Positions 33,735 through 43,384 are shown, counted from the first letter of the stretch. The stretch: DNA of 64,000 bases from Pseudomonas yamanorum (GCF_013386765.1 NZ_JACARE010000018.1:335339-399338), one strand, 5' to 3'. Numbers and translations: made by a program. Notes: generated by a model from the letters alone, not told the origin.

Positions 33735-36045
33735 CCTTCACCAATGCCATATCACGATCTTTTAAACCTTCTGCGTATACTTCTTGAAGATATGGATCGG
33801 GGTTTTCAGATGAATAAATCCATCGACGTATAGCTCCAGAAAAGGCGGCCCAATATATGCCTTCTGGGTTTGCGCGTGTCGGTTCTAGCTCTATTGCTTG
33901 TTCGATGCTCGTGAGAATCGCAATTATACAAGCGTCTATGCCGATGATAACTTCGATGCCGCCAGTTGGGCCGATATCCTTCGTCGGTCGTTTAGGGTAT
34001 GGCAAATGCAAGGCTTCGCGGAGGTAGTGATCAAGCTCCGAGCGTGTAGCAAAACCTGCTAAATTAGCTGTAGACGGATGGCCATCTAACGCTTGGATGA
34101 GCACCCTTGTATTCCACTGTATTATTTCCTGGCGCATAAGCCACAACAACACCAGGTTGGGCACGTAACGCTCCAGAAGTCGCAGGTCGAAGAAAGCGTG
34201 GTCTAGATCGGTCGACGCGATTGATAGATCCATATGATCTATCACTTTCAGCACTATGCTGGTGTCTCGGGCTGAGTTAACACTGAGATTGTCAGAAAGA
34301 TATTTCGCATCCGCTTTGGTGAGACCCAACATTACAACCATGGATTCTGCGTTGAGAAATTTGGTTCGGCTAGTGCCAGTCATATCTGTCGTTCTAACGC
34401 CTGTAGGATGGCCGAATCCTTTACCTGTCATAATGAAAAGTCGGCGATGGAGTTTAGGGCTCACCTGCGTTTGTTTGAGATATGTACGAACTGGATGCGT
34501 GAGTCGTATTAACACCCGCACGGCCCAAGCTGTCTCGGAATTAAGTACAACCTTTTGTTCTGGCTTTTTTGCGCGGGGCTTGGCGCCAATGAGGAAATCT
34601 TCTTCTACTTGAATTTGACCATCTGCAATAAACGTGTACTTAGGAACCGTGCATTTGTCCAAAAAGGAGTTGGTGATCTCCTCGTGCTTCGCTGCGAGAT
34701 ATATCGTGAATGGCGTGAGCATATGCTGCTTTGGTATGCAGAGCCACTCCGACAATTCTCGGCTGAGAAGTTTAGAAGATCTAGGTTCGAGTTTGGTAAA
34801 GTGACGATGGCTAGGATAAAAACCATCTGTCATATATATGCGTGTCGTATTTATCCGTTCACGAATTAGCGATGCATCTGATAAGTCTGACCGTGACGTC
34901 TTGGGGAGCGGGGCAGATCCAAACTTCGTGATTCGGAGAAGCTCATCCAACCGCGCCTCAATTGACTGGATGAAATGTTCCGCCCATTTCACAGAAATGG
35001 ATAGATCCTGACGCATCTGTCGAAATATAGCTTCAATCGCTTCGTCGTTGGTAACGTGCATAGGAATGGGTGTAATTGTCTTGCACTTACAAATAATTCC
35101 TCCCTCAATTTTCTTGACGTTAGCTGCCAGTCGTTTTGCTTGCTTGCTGATGTCGCCCGGAATAAGAGGGATGTCGTCGGTTGTTATCCTTCCAGAATGT
35201 GGTGCAGCAATAACTTTGTGTGGTATCAGATACCCTACCATGAAAGTTCTAAAATGCGCATTCCAGTCATTGATTAGAACATGTTGAGAGCAAGGCCTAG
35301 CCCCTGATTCTTTTTTTCCTAGGTTGTATTGAATATGGAAATTGGCAAGCTGCTCGACCAATTTTGAAAACGTTCGGGTATCTAATAATTCTGCTTGGGT
35401 ATATATGCAATGTTCGCTACCAAGAAAGCAAATAAGCGAATCCAAGCATGGAATGGTGGAAGTCGTCCTCTCCGAAAAATATTGCGAGCATGCCTCATAC
35501 AGCCTCTCAGTATAATACCTGCCGTATTTTAGGTAGATGGGAAGTAGTTTCAAGTGCATGCTGTGGCTGTCATTAGATACTGTCCATCCTTGCCACAACC
35601 AAACTTTGCCCGGGTTTAGTTGCAAACTTTCTGAAAGTGCTGTGCAAGCCTCTCTTAAGTCTGAATTTTTCTTCCCCATAATTGTGCCCAGCGAAATAGT
35701 TGGCGTGTATTCGTTCAAGCTGCAAACTTTGTCGTGGAGATTGCCTAAATGTCGGGCGTAATCTTCATTTCGCGCCTTAGTGCCGTCTAGTATTTTTCCG
35801 CTCAGAATAAGTCCAATGCATTTTTGGAAAACATTAGTGAGAAACTGCGTGCGTATTTGAGTTGCTGTCAAATGTATCCCGGTAACTTGAAGGATACACT
35901 CTATGACGCACATTATTCTCGCCGACCTGCTTGCTTGCGTTTTTTTCAACGCCTGATTTGCTGCTAATAACTGTGTGGCCGCATCAATGTCTAAGTTCTC
36001 TTGTGGGTGTTCAGACACAGCGATAAGGCTTTTGATAATGGTCAT
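33718..36045 (-). CDS. Large protein of unknown fold, first gene of the recombination operon
   Basis: 775 residues. I see no complete set of recombinase residues and no ATPase or helicase motifs. Visible segments include a C-C pair in GGIICKCKTITPIP, a HRRLFIMTGKGFGHPTGVRT stretch, DHMDLSIASTDLDHAFFDLR, and a C-terminal HYLREALHLPYPKRPTKD. Its place at the head of a four-gene recombinase operon suggests a DNA-binding or synapsis partner, possibly a degenerate recombinase. It overlaps the next gene by 17 bases. The operon is notably AT-rich compared with the core genome. Confidence 0.7.
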   Translation of the reverse strand: MTIIKSLIAVSEHPQENLDIDAATQLLAANQALKKTQASRSARIMCVIECILQVTGIHLTATQIRTQFLTNVFQKCIGLILSGKILDGTKARNEDYARHLGNLHDKVCSLNEYTPTISLGTIMGKKNSDLREACTALSESLQLNPGKVWLWQGWTVSNDSHSMHLKLLPIYLKYGRYYTERLYEACSQYFSERTTSTIPCLDSLICFLGSEHCIYTQAELLDTRTFSKLVEQLANFHIQYNLGKKESGARPCSQHVLINDWNAHFRTFMVGYLIPHKVIAAPHSGRITTDDIPLIPGDISKQAKRLAANVKKIEGGIICKCKTITPIPMHVTNDEAIEAIFRQMRQDLSISVKWAEHFIQSIEARLDELLRITKFGSAPLPKTSRSDLSDASLIRERINTTRIYMTDGFYPSHRHFTKLEPRSSKLLSRELSEWLCIPKQHMLTPFTIYLAAKHEEITNSFLDKCTVPKYTFIADGQIQVEEDFLIGAKPRAKKPEQKVVLNSETAWAVRVLIRLTHPVRTYLKQTQVSPKLHRRLFIMTGKGFGHPTGVRTTDMTGTSRTKFLNAESMVVMLGLTKADAKYLSDNLSVNSARDTSIVLKVIDHMDLSIASTDLDHAFFDLRLLERYVPNLVLLWLMRQEIIQWNTRVLIQALDGHPSTANLAGFATRSELDHYLREALHLPYPKRPTKDIGPTGGIEVIIGIDACIIAILTSIEQAIELEPTRANPEGIYWAAFSGAIRRWIYSSENPDPYLQEVYAEGLKDRDMALVKDAVYA

Positions 36046-36525
36046 AGCATAAACCGTTTGGATTTCGCCGAACCTTAGCAGGCGAGGTTTAGTTTCTCAA
36101 CACGCTCCTTCGAGCTCAGAGCGGTAATGCGTATGCTCTTGGTTGTTGCTTGGAGCGAATGGCAGATATGAATATTATAAATTGACAGGTTGAATATACT
36201 TTAACTTTACCCTTAACTTGTTTTTTAAAAGGTATTAGCTCCAGGTTTATCTAGCGATGACCAAGTCAAAGCGCTAAAAGAGCCTTACAGTATGTTTTAA
36301 GTATATCCATTGTTATAACTAAGAAGGGATGGTTCAGTCTTCGAAAATCGAGGTGACGAACGGTCGGGAATCGACTCTGGTCGTTCTCAAATGCAGTTCG
36401 TGTGTCAGCAGCGACGCATTGGGAGTTACCAAATCCTAGGGCGCAATGCTAGGGCGCGCTTTGAAGTGAATCATCGTTCACATCAGCTCTTTGCCTTGTC
36501 AGTCCTACGATACTTAGGCTTAGCG
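36046..36525. other. AT-rich non-coding right end of the island
   Basis: No gene is supported in these 480 bases. They contain the promoter region of the recombinase operon (minus strand) and lead to the right terminal repeat. An AT-rich stretch is visible at about 36180-36240 with several TTTAA and TTAACTT elements, but no -35/-10 pair is convincing. Confidence 0.5.
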
Positions 36526-36555
36526 CAAATGAACGACTCCGGGGATAAAGCAATG
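36526..36555. repeat. Right terminal inverted repeat of the island
   Basis: CAAATGAACGACT at 36526-36538 is the exact inverse of the 13-base core at 436-448. Farther out, GGGGATAAAGCAAT matches the inverse of ATT-rich TTGCTTAATTCCC on the left side with a few mismatches. The comM sequence resumes at about 36562. Confidence 0.8.
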
Positions 36556-36561
36556 CACTGA

Positions 36562-37468
36562 ACTCGTCGAGAAACAACACACCGTGATGGGCCAGGGTGA
36601 TTTCCCCCGGCTGCGGTTTCGAACCACCGCCCACCAGCGCCGGGCCGGATGCCGAATGGTGCGGCTGGCGAAACGGCCGGTGCGGCCAGTGGCTCAGCGG
36701 CGCCAGGCTGACCACCGACTGAATCGCCGCCACCTCCAGCGCTTCCTGCTCACTCAAGGGCGGCAACAATCCCGGCAGCCGGCTGGCGAGCAAGGTCTTG
36801 CCGGTGCCCGGCGGCCCGCTGAGCAACAGGTTGTGGGCGCCCGCCGCAGCGATCAACAGGGCGCGCTTGGCGGCCAGTTGGCCCTGCACTTCACTGAGGT
36901 CCGGGTAGGGCTTGTTCAGGTACATCAGGCCACTGGAAACGAAGGGTTCGATCGGCACGTGACCGTTCAGGTGCGCCACCACTTGCAGCAGATGATCCAC
37001 CGCAATCACCTTCAACCCCGAGGCAAGGCACGCTTCCTCGGCATTGGCCCGAGGCACGATCAAGGTGCGCCCGGCCTTGCGCGCCGCCAGGGCTGCCGGC
37101 AACACACCTTTCACCGCCCGCACCTCGCCGGACAGCGCCAACTCGCCCAGGCATTCCACGTTATCGAGGGTCAGCGTCGGCACCTGCACGCTGGCGGCGA
37201 GAATCCCCAGGGCAATCGCCAAGTCAAAACGCCCGCCGTCCTTGGGCAGGTCGGCGGGCGCGAGGTTGAGGGTGATGCGGCGGGACGGGTATTGCAGCGC
37301 GGAATTGAGAATGGCGCTGCGCACGCGGTCTTTGCTTTCCTTGACGGCGGTCTCCGGCAGGCCCACCAGCGTCAGCGACGGCAAGCCGTTGGCCATGTGC
37401 ACCTCGACGGTGACGGCGGGGGCTTCGACGCCAATCTGGGCGCGGCTGTGGACGATGGCGAGGGACAT
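36562..37468 (-). pseudogene. comM: ComM (YifB) N-terminal fragment
   Basis: About 302 codons of the Mg-chelatase-like helicase ComM: the N-terminal domain starts MSLAIVHSRAQIGVEAPAV, includes KESKDRVRSAILNS and NLAPADLPKDGGRFDLAIAL, and the AAA+ core has Walker A SGPPGTGKT near residue 218 and Walker B VLFLDE at the break. After FLDE the frame runs on into island sequence and ends at 36449 with about 37 foreign residues. The distal half of the gene lies at 1-417. Loss of the second half removes the sensor and arginine-finger region, so transformation-linked branch migration by ComM should be lost. Confidence 0.93.
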
Positions 37469-37565
37469 GCTCGATCCTTGAAATGAGTGGCCGCTTCATG
37501 CGGTTTTTCAAGGGTAGTTGAGCGCTGGCGGAGTGCGGCGGCGAGGTTTTACAGAACGTATCGCG

Positions 37566-38474
37566 CTAGCGGTCCGGCGGCGGCACACACAGAAACTCCT
37601 TCGCCAACGTCAACCACGCCTGCGCCGCAAACGACAGCTTGCACTGGCGCCGCCACGCCAGCATCAGCCGCCAGTTCAGGGCCGGCGACTGAATTTCCGC
37701 AATGCTGAATTGGCTGGCGTCGAGGGTGTCGCAGAACGCCCGGGGCAGCAGGGTGATGCCCACGCCCAGCCGCACCAGGGAGGCGATAAAGTCCCATTGG
37801 CTGCTGCGGCCGCTGATGCGCGGCTCAAAACCGGCTTGGGCGCAGGCATCGAGTACAAACTGGTTCAGGGTGAAGGTGTCATCGTAAAAGATGAATTCGC
37901 AGGCGTGCAGTTCGCTCAGTTGCACCGAGCTGCGTCCCTGCCAGGGCGAGTCGTGGGGCGCGAGCAGGCACAGCGGCGATTCGAACAAGGGCATTGATTC
38001 GAATTCGGACCAGATATCCGCCACGCGCGGTGAGTCCAAAATGGTGCCGAACTCCAGGGTGCCCTGGCGCAGGTCCTGAAGGGTGACGTTGCCGCCGCTT
38101 TCAAAGAGTTTCAGTTCGATCTTCGGGTAGCGGGCGTGATATTCGGCAAAGATCGGCGCCAACGCGAGGTGCGTGGAGGGCGAAAGCCCCATGCGCAGGG
38201 CGCCGCGCCCGACCTGCTGCAGGTCTTGCAGCTCTACGGTCATCTCGTCGTGCAGCGCGATCATTTCCTTGGCGCGCTTGAGCACGATCTCCCCGGCGTC
38301 CGTCAGGGTGAAGCGTTTTCCCATGCGGTCCAGCAGCCTCAGGCCAAGGCTCGATTCCAGTTGCTGCACCATCTTGCTGACCGTGGGTTGGGTCAGGTGC
38401 AGTTTGGTGGCGGCTTTGGTGAAGCTCTGCTGGTCCACGACTTCTACGAAATAACGGAGCGCCCGGATGTCCAT
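37566..38474 (-). CDS. LysR-family regulator, divergent from cyclopropane fatty acid synthase
   Basis: 302 residues. The HTH is at the N-terminus: MDIRALRYFVEVVDQQSFTK, AATKLHLTQPTVSKMVQQLE. The effector domain starts near residue 90 (GALRMGLSPSTHLALAPIF). I chose ATG 38474, where the protein begins with MDIRALRYF. The gene is divergent from the fatty acid synthase with a 192-base gap that holds a T-N11-A type palindrome at 38502-38519, so regulation of that gene or itself is likely. It is not usually between comM and ubiK in other pseudomonads, so this pair may be a lineage insertion. Confidence 0.9.
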   Translation of the reverse strand: MDIRALRYFVEVVDQQSFTKAATKLHLTQPTVSKMVQQLESSLGLRLLDRMGKRFTLTDAGEIVLKRAKEMIALHDEMTVELQDLQQVGRGALRMGLSPSTHLALAPIFAEYHARYPKIELKLFESGGNVTLQDLRQGTLEFGTILDSPRVADIWSEFESMPLFESPLCLLAPHDSPWQGRSSVQLSELHACEFIFYDDTFTLNQFVLDACAQAGFEPRISGRSSQWDFIASLVRLGVGITLLPRAFCDTLDASQFSIAEIQSPALNWRLMLAWRRQCKLSFAAQAWLTLAKEFLCVPPPDR

Positions 38475-38501
38475 CTTGCATTCCAATTTTGCATGGTTTT
38501 C

Positions 38502-38519
38502 ATAATATTAATTCATTAT
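38502..38519. promoter_or_regulatory. Possible LysR-type binding dyad
   Basis: ATAAT-ATTAATTC-ATTAT is an inverted repeat fitting the T-N11-A rule of LysR boxes. It lies between the divergent lysR and cfa genes. Confidence 0.4.
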
Positions 38520-38666
38520 ATCTTTAAAAATTGGCTGGATAAGATTTGTTACATCTGTTCCCAGCCAGCGTTCCCGGTCATGCCGCAAGGGCCTTTCCAG
38601 ACGCTTCCATGGCCAGATTTCTCGCAGTGTATGAATCAAAGGCAACGCTATTTCTGGAGAGCAATT

Positions 38667-39821
38667 GTGCTTAACAAAACGCGTCATTCTTTTTCCGGTT
38701 CTGATGAGATGTCTCAGGGAGCGCGCTTCGTTAAGGAGTTGCTGGCGCAGGCGCAGATCGAGGTCAACGGACCGTCGGCTGCAGATATGCAACTGCACCA
38801 CAGTGCCACGTTCGACCTGGCCCTGGCCAAGGGAAACCTGGGGCTTGGCGAAGATTATATGGACGGCGGCTGGGACGCCGAGGCGCTGGATGAGTTTTTC
38901 TACCGGCTCATGCGCTCCGGCGTGATCGACCAGGCCAACCCGGCCACCTTGTTGTTTCACGCGTTCAGTTCCCGATGGCTGAACCTGCAAAACAAGAAGC
39001 GCGCCTGGCAAGTCGGCGAAGCGCACTACGACCTCGGTAATGACTTTTACGCAAGCATGCTCGACTCGCGCATGACCTACACCTGCGGCTACTGGAAAGA
39101 CGCCACCACCCTGGAACAGGCGCAGTTCGCCAAGCTGGACCTGATCTGTAAAAAGCTGGGGCTCAAGCCGGGCATGCGCGTGCTGGATATCGGCTGTGGC
39201 TGGGGGAGCTTCATGAGCCATGCCGCCGAGCACTACGGCGTCGAGTGTGTCGGTGTGACCATCTCCAAGGAGCAGGCGGAGTGGGGCCGCGCCAAGTACG
39301 CCCATCTGCCGATCGAGTTTAGGCTGCAGGACTATCGGGATATCGACGAGCAATTCGATCATATCGCCAGCGTCGGCATGTTCGAGCACGTGGGCCGCAA
39401 GAATCATCGGGCGTATATGGAGGTCGCCAACCGCTGCCTGAAGGACGAAGGGCTGTTCCTGCTGCACACCATCGGCAAGAACCAGCGCAACAGCACGCCG
39501 GACCCGTGGATCGATAAATACATCTTTCCAAACGGCGATTTGCCCTCGATCGGGCAGGTTGGCGATGCCATGGACGGATTATTTGTTGCCGAGGATTTGC
39601 ACAACTTTGGCGCCGATTACGACAAGACGCTGATGGCCTGGTGCGAAAACTTCGAGTTGGCGTGGCCCGAGTTTGCAGAAACCTTTGGCCAGCGTTTCTA
39701 CCGGATGTGGCGCTATTACCTGCTGTCGTGTGCAGGGGCGTTTCGCGCGCGGGATATCCAGCTGTGGCAGTGGGTGTTGTCGAAGAAGGGCGTTGTCGGC
39801 GGGTATCAGCGGGTAAGCTGA
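38667..39821 (+). CDS. cfa: Cyclopropane-fatty-acyl-phospholipid synthase
   Basis: 384 residues, close to E. coli Cfa (382). The N-terminal domain has NLGLGEDYMDGGWDAEALDE; the methyltransferase core has HYDLGNDFYASMLD, VLDIGCGWGSF (SAM motif near residue 171), GVTISKEQAEW, SVGMFEHVGRKN and LLHTIGKN. The C-terminal WRYYLLSCAGAFRARDIQLW is also conserved. It adds a methylene bridge to unsaturated phospholipid acyl chains, helping membranes survive acid and stationary phase. The start is GTG 38667, with GGAG eight bases upstream; the in-frame sequence before it looks non-coding. Confidence 0.95.
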   Translation: MLNKTRHSFSGSDEMSQGARFVKELLAQAQIEVNGPSAADMQLHHSATFDLALAKGNLGLGEDYMDGGWDAEALDEFFYRLMRSGVIDQANPATLLFHAFSSRWLNLQNKKRAWQVGEAHYDLGNDFYASMLDSRMTYTCGYWKDATTLEQAQFAKLDLICKKLGLKPGMRVLDIGCGWGSFMSHAAEHYGVECVGVTISKEQAEWGRAKYAHLPIEFRLQDYRDIDEQFDHIASVGMFEHVGRKNHRAYMEVANRCLKDEGLFLLHTIGKNQRNSTPDPWIDKYIFPNGDLPSIGQVGDAMDGLFVAEDLHNFGADYDKTLMAWCENFELAWPEFAETFGQRFYRMWRYYLLSCAGAFRARDIQLWQWVLSKKGVVGGYQRVS

Positions 39822-39872
39822 CGGTAGCAACGGTTTAACGGGGACAGGCAAGACCTGCCCCGGTTGGCCGGT

Positions 39873-40133
39873 TTATTCGGCGGCAGGCGTCAATCGCGCT
39901 TCCAACTCCGCCACCTTGGCCTCAAGGCTTTCCAGCCGCGCCCGAGTGCGCGCCAACACCACCATCTGGCTATCAAACTCTTCCCGGCTGACCAGGTCCA
40001 GCTTGCTGAAGCCGCTCTGCAGCAGCGCCTTGAACTGGCTTTCAATTTCATTGCGTGGCAGCGGTGTGTCGCTGCTGAACAGGCGGGAGGCGTGGCCGCT
40101 CAGGGCGTCGAGGAGGTCTTTGGGCGCGAGCAT
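39873..40133 (-). CDS. ubiK: UbiK (YqiC/BMFP) ubiquinone biosynthesis accessory factor
   Basis: 86 residues. The amphipathic N-terminal helix SQFKALLQSGFSKLDLV and the C-terminal coiled coil RTRARLESLEAKVAELEARL define the membrane fusogenic BMFP family. UbiK supports the soluble Ubi complex that makes ubiquinone. In related pseudomonads it neighbours comM directly; here cfa and the LysR gene lie between. It is divergent from glnK. Confidence 0.93.
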   Translation of the reverse strand: MLAPKDLLDALSGHASRLFSSDTPLPRNEIESQFKALLQSGFSKLDLVSREEFDSQMVVLARTRARLESLEAKVAELEARLTPAAE

Positions 40134-40239
40134 GGGAAATAGTCCGGAAAATCTGTTGGCCGGCAGTGTATCACGCAGCGTCTATAGTCTTTTTTACCGT
40201 CGCCGGCGCACGCTTTTCGCGCATGGGGCCGGGCGGTCG

Positions 40240-40256
40240 CGCACTGTTTTCGTGCG
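40240..40256 (+). promoter_or_regulatory. NtrC-like dyad upstream of glnK
   Basis: CGCAC-TGTTTTC-GTGCG is a good match to the GCAC-N-GTGC core of NtrC enhancer sites. A similar weaker dyad (GCGCACGC-TTTTC-GCGCA) lies about 30 bases earlier. They are 80-125 bases upstream of the sigma-54 promoter, the usual distance. Confidence 0.6.
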
Positions 40257-40318
40257 TATCTTCGCGGCAACAGCGCCCGGCAGGTGGGCACAAGCGAACA
40301 AAGGACTGATTTCAGTGA

Positions 40319-40894
<576 letters not shown>

Positions 40895-40928
40895 GCCGCC
40901 AAACCCCAACGCCCCAGGAGAAAACAAT

Positions 40929-42269
40929 ATGACTCTGCGTAAATTCGCAGGGCTAGGAGCCCTGTTGTCCCTCGTAATGCCGGCCCTGGCCATGGCGGCG
41001 GACCCAGCACCTGCTCCAGTCCTCAATTCCGGCGACACCGCGTGGATGCTCACGTCCACCGCGCTGGTGCTGTTCATGACCATTCCAGGCCTCGCGCTGT
41101 TCTACGGCGGCATGGTTCGTTCCAAAAACATTCTTTCCGTGATGATGCAATGCTTCGCCATCACCGGCCTGATCACCATCCTGTGGTTCGTCTACGGCTA
41201 CAGCATGGCGTTCGACACCACCGGTATGGAAGCAGGCGTCGTCAACCTCAACTCGTTTGTGGGTGGCTTGTCCAAACTGTTCCTCTCGGGTGTGACCCCG
41301 GCCAGCATCACCGGCCCGGCGGCGTTGTTCCCTGAGGCGGTGTTCGTGACCTTCCAGATGACCTTCGCGATCATCACCCCGGCGCTGATCGTCGGTGCGT
41401 TCGCCGAGCGCATGAAGTTCTCCGCGATGCTGATCTTCATGGGCGTCTGGTTCACCCTGGTCTACGCACCGATTGCCCACATGGTATGGGGCGGTCCGGG
41501 TTCGTTGCTGGGCGACTGGGGCGTGCTGGACTTCGCCGGCGGCACCGTGGTGCACATCAACGCCGGTGTGGCTGGCCTGGTAGCGTGCCTGGTACTCGGC
41601 AAGCGTAAAGGCTTCCCAACCACCCCGATGGCACCGCACAACCTGGGTTACACCCTGGTGGGCGCGGCCATGCTGTGGGTCGGCTGGTTCGGCTTCAACG
41701 CCGGCTCCGCGGCTGCGGCCAACGGCACTGCCGGCATGGCGATGCTGGTCACCCAGATCGCTACCGCTGCTGCGGCGCTGGGCTGGATGTTCGCCGAGTG
41801 GGTCACCCACGGTAAGCCAAGCGCCCTGGGCATCGCCTCGGGTGTGGTTGCGGGCCTGGTGGCAATCACTCCAGCCGCTGGCACCGTGGGCCCGATGGGC
41901 GCCCTGGTGATCGGCCTGGCTGCCGGTGTGGTGTGCTTCTTCTGCGCCACTACCCTGAAACGCAAACTGGGCTACGACGACTCCCTGGACGCCTTCGGCG
42001 TGCACGGTATCGGCGGTATCCTCGGCGCGATCCTGACCGGCGTATTTGCTGCACCGGCGATGGGCGGCTTCAACGCCACCACCACCGACATCGCGGCACA
42101 AGTCTGGATCCAGTGCAAAGGCGTCGGCTTCACCGTCATCTACACCGCTATCGTGACGTACATCATCCTCAAGGTGCTGGACGTGGTGATGGGCCTGCGG
42201 GTGACCGAAGAGGAAGAGGCAGTTGGCCTCGATCTGGCGCAACACAACGAACGCGGCTACAACTTGTAA
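40929..42269 (+). CDS. amtB: Ammonium transporter AmtB
   Basis: 446 residues with a signal peptide (FAGLGALLSLVMPALAMAA), then about 11 membrane segments. The signature DFAGGTVVHINAGVAGLVAC contains the first pore His and AFGVHGIGGILGAILTG the second, forming the twin-His pore. Amt proteins conduct ammonia/ammonium. AGGAG lies just upstream of the ATG. It is co-transcribed with glnK and followed by a strong terminator. Confidence 0.97.
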   Translation: MTLRKFAGLGALLSLVMPALAMAADPAPAPVLNSGDTAWMLTSTALVLFMTIPGLALFYGGMVRSKNILSVMMQCFAITGLITILWFVYGYSMAFDTTGMEAGVVNLNSFVGGLSKLFLSGVTPASITGPAALFPEAVFVTFQMTFAIITPALIVGAFAERMKFSAMLIFMGVWFTLVYAPIAHMVWGGPGSLLGDWGVLDFAGGTVVHINAGVAGLVACLVLGKRKGFPTTPMAPHNLGYTLVGAAMLWVGWFGFNAGSAAAANGTAGMAMLVTQIATAAAALGWMFAEWVTHGKPSALGIASGVVAGLVAITPAAGTVGPMGALVIGLAAGVVCFFCATTLKRKLGYDDSLDAFGVHGIGGILGAILTGVFAAPAMGGFNATTTDIAAQVWIQCKGVGFTVIYTAIVTYIILKVLDVVMGLRVTEEEEAVGLDLAQHNERGYNL

Positions 42270-42284
42270 GTACGCGAAAAAAAG

Positions 42285-42310
42285 ATGCCCGGCTTGCCGG
42301 GCATTTTTTT
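42285..42310 (+). terminator. Terminator of glnK-amtB
   Basis: ATGCCCGGC-TT-GCCGGGCAT is a nine-base perfect hairpin followed by seven Ts. It lies 15 bases after amtB. Confidence 0.92.
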
Positions 42311-42478
42311 GCCTGGGGTTTGTCTGTGGCTAAAGGTGTATGGGTTTTTTCACGACTTTGTGATGCTATCCACACCGCACTTTTCACTGTGCGAATGTCT
42401 TACAGGCATGTAGGCGTATTCGGCACTTTGTTTTTTCCCTGAGCGCGCTAGAATGCGCGCCGATGGGCGGAGAACTGT

Positions 42479-42904
42479 ATGTGGCAACAGACCCTGATAA
42501 CCCTGCGGGCCAAGCCCCGGGGCTTTCATCTGGTAACGGACGAGTTGCTCGCCGGCCTGCCTGAATTGAAGGCCTGTCGGGTGGGCCTGTTGCATTTGTG
42601 GCTGCAGCACACCTCGGCCTCGTTGACGGTCAACGAGAATGCCGACCCGGCGGTTCGCCGTGACTTCGAGCGTTTTTTCAATGCGCTGGTGCCGCAAGGC
42701 ATGGCGGGATATGAACACAACGACGAAGGTCCGGATGATCTGCCGGCGCACTTCAAGGCCAGTCTCCTGGGCTGCCAGCTGAGTTTGCCGGTAAGGGCCG
42801 GCCGCTTGGCGATGGGGACCTGGCAAGGTGTTTATCTGGGCGAGCACCGTGATCATGGCGGTGCTCGTAAAGTCCTCGCCACCTTGCACGGTGATGGGGC
42901 ATAA
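42479..42904 (+). CDS. yjbQ: YjbQ-family (UPF0047) protein
   Basis: 141 residues. The family segments [40 protein letters not shown] and [21 protein letters not shown] [20 protein letters not shown] are present. Proteins of this family have thiamine-phosphate synthase activity in vitro and a metal site made of His residues, but their natural role is unsettled. The ATG is at 42479 with GGAG seven bases upstream. Confidence 0.9.
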   Translation: MWQQTLITLRAKPRGFHLVTDELLAGLPELKACRVGLLHLWLQHTSASLTVNENADPAVRRDFERFFNALVPQGMAGYEHNDEGPDDLPAHFKASLLGCQLSLPVRAGRLAMGTWQGVYLGEHRDHGGARKVLATLHGDGA

Positions 42905-43007
42905 GCCACTGGTTAACCGGTGGATGTTGATTTTTTTCCGGCCGCCGTCGACAGGTGGCGAAGCTGGGCTATAACTAATCTGCTTTTCGCAAGTCATGAG
43001 GTAGAAC

Positions 43008-43334
43008 ATGAGCGACGATGATCTGGAAAACGACGACCTCGAAGTAGGCGACGACGACGAAACCGAAGAAGGTCTTGAGGCGGCTGCCGAAGACGTGGCT
43101 GACGACGACGGTGGCGACGACGCACCGGTCCCGGCAGCCAAGGGCAAGGCCAAGGCTGCGGTGTCGGTTGACGAACTGCCGAGCGTAGAAGCCAAGAACA
43201 AAGAGCGCGATGCGCTGGCCCGTGCGATGGAAGAATTCCTCGCTAAAGGCGGCAAAGTGCAGGAAGTCGAGGCTAACGTGGTGGCTGATCCGCCGAAGAA
43301 GCCGGATAACAAGTACGGCAGCCGGCCTATCTAA
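43008..43334 (+). CDS. sutA: SutA, RNA-polymerase-binding regulator of slow growth
   Basis: 108 residues. The long acidic N-terminus (EEGLEAAAEDVADDDGGDD) is intrinsically disordered, followed by ELPSVEAKNKERDALARAME, EFLAKGGKVQEVE and the highly conserved tail VADPPKKPDNKYGSRPI. In P. aeruginosa SutA binds RNA polymerase and supports transcription of ribosomal and other genes during slow growth. The location after glnK-amtB-yjbQ is the same as in P. aeruginosa. Confidence 0.93.
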   Translation: MSDDDLENDDLEVGDDDETEEGLEAAAEDVADDDGGDDAPVPAAKGKAKAAVSVDELPSVEAKNKERDALARAMEEFLAKGGKVQEVEANVVADPPKKPDNKYGSRPI

Positions 43335-43354
43335 GGCCCGCTGTCCGCTTGCTG

Positions 43355-43384
43355 AAAAAGCCCGCCGTCGCTGCGGGCTTTTTC
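43355..43384 (+). terminator. Terminator of sutA
   Basis: AAAAAGCCCGC and GCGGGCTTTTT form an 11-base stem around a short loop, flanked by A- and T-runs, so it can act in both directions. Confidence 0.92.

Larger units (their letters stand above)
418..36562. mobile_element. 36-kb genomic island inserted in comM, with tyrosine-recombinase operon and resistance/defence cargo
   Basis: The two halves of comM flank this segment and join in frame if it is removed: the right half ends at FLDE and the left half resumes at (L)PEF. The ends carry an inverted repeat with a 13-base perfect core. A four-gene recombinase operon sits at the right end, transcribed away from the right terminus. The cargo includes anti-phage-like genes (Gabija-like, Shedu, AbiJ-like), arsenic, chromate and fluoride resistance, and many unknown genes. 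Parts of it, especially 25150-26690 and 29770-36500, look clearly richer in A and T than the flanking core genes. No target duplication longer than one or two bases is visible. comM is a known insertion hotspot, for example for AbaR-type islands of Acinetobacter. Confidence 0.92.

Noticed and set aside
40953..42245. Open frame of 430 codons on the minus strand opposite amtB
   Set aside because: It mirrors amtB codon use, is rich in His and Gln, and has no recognisable domain.
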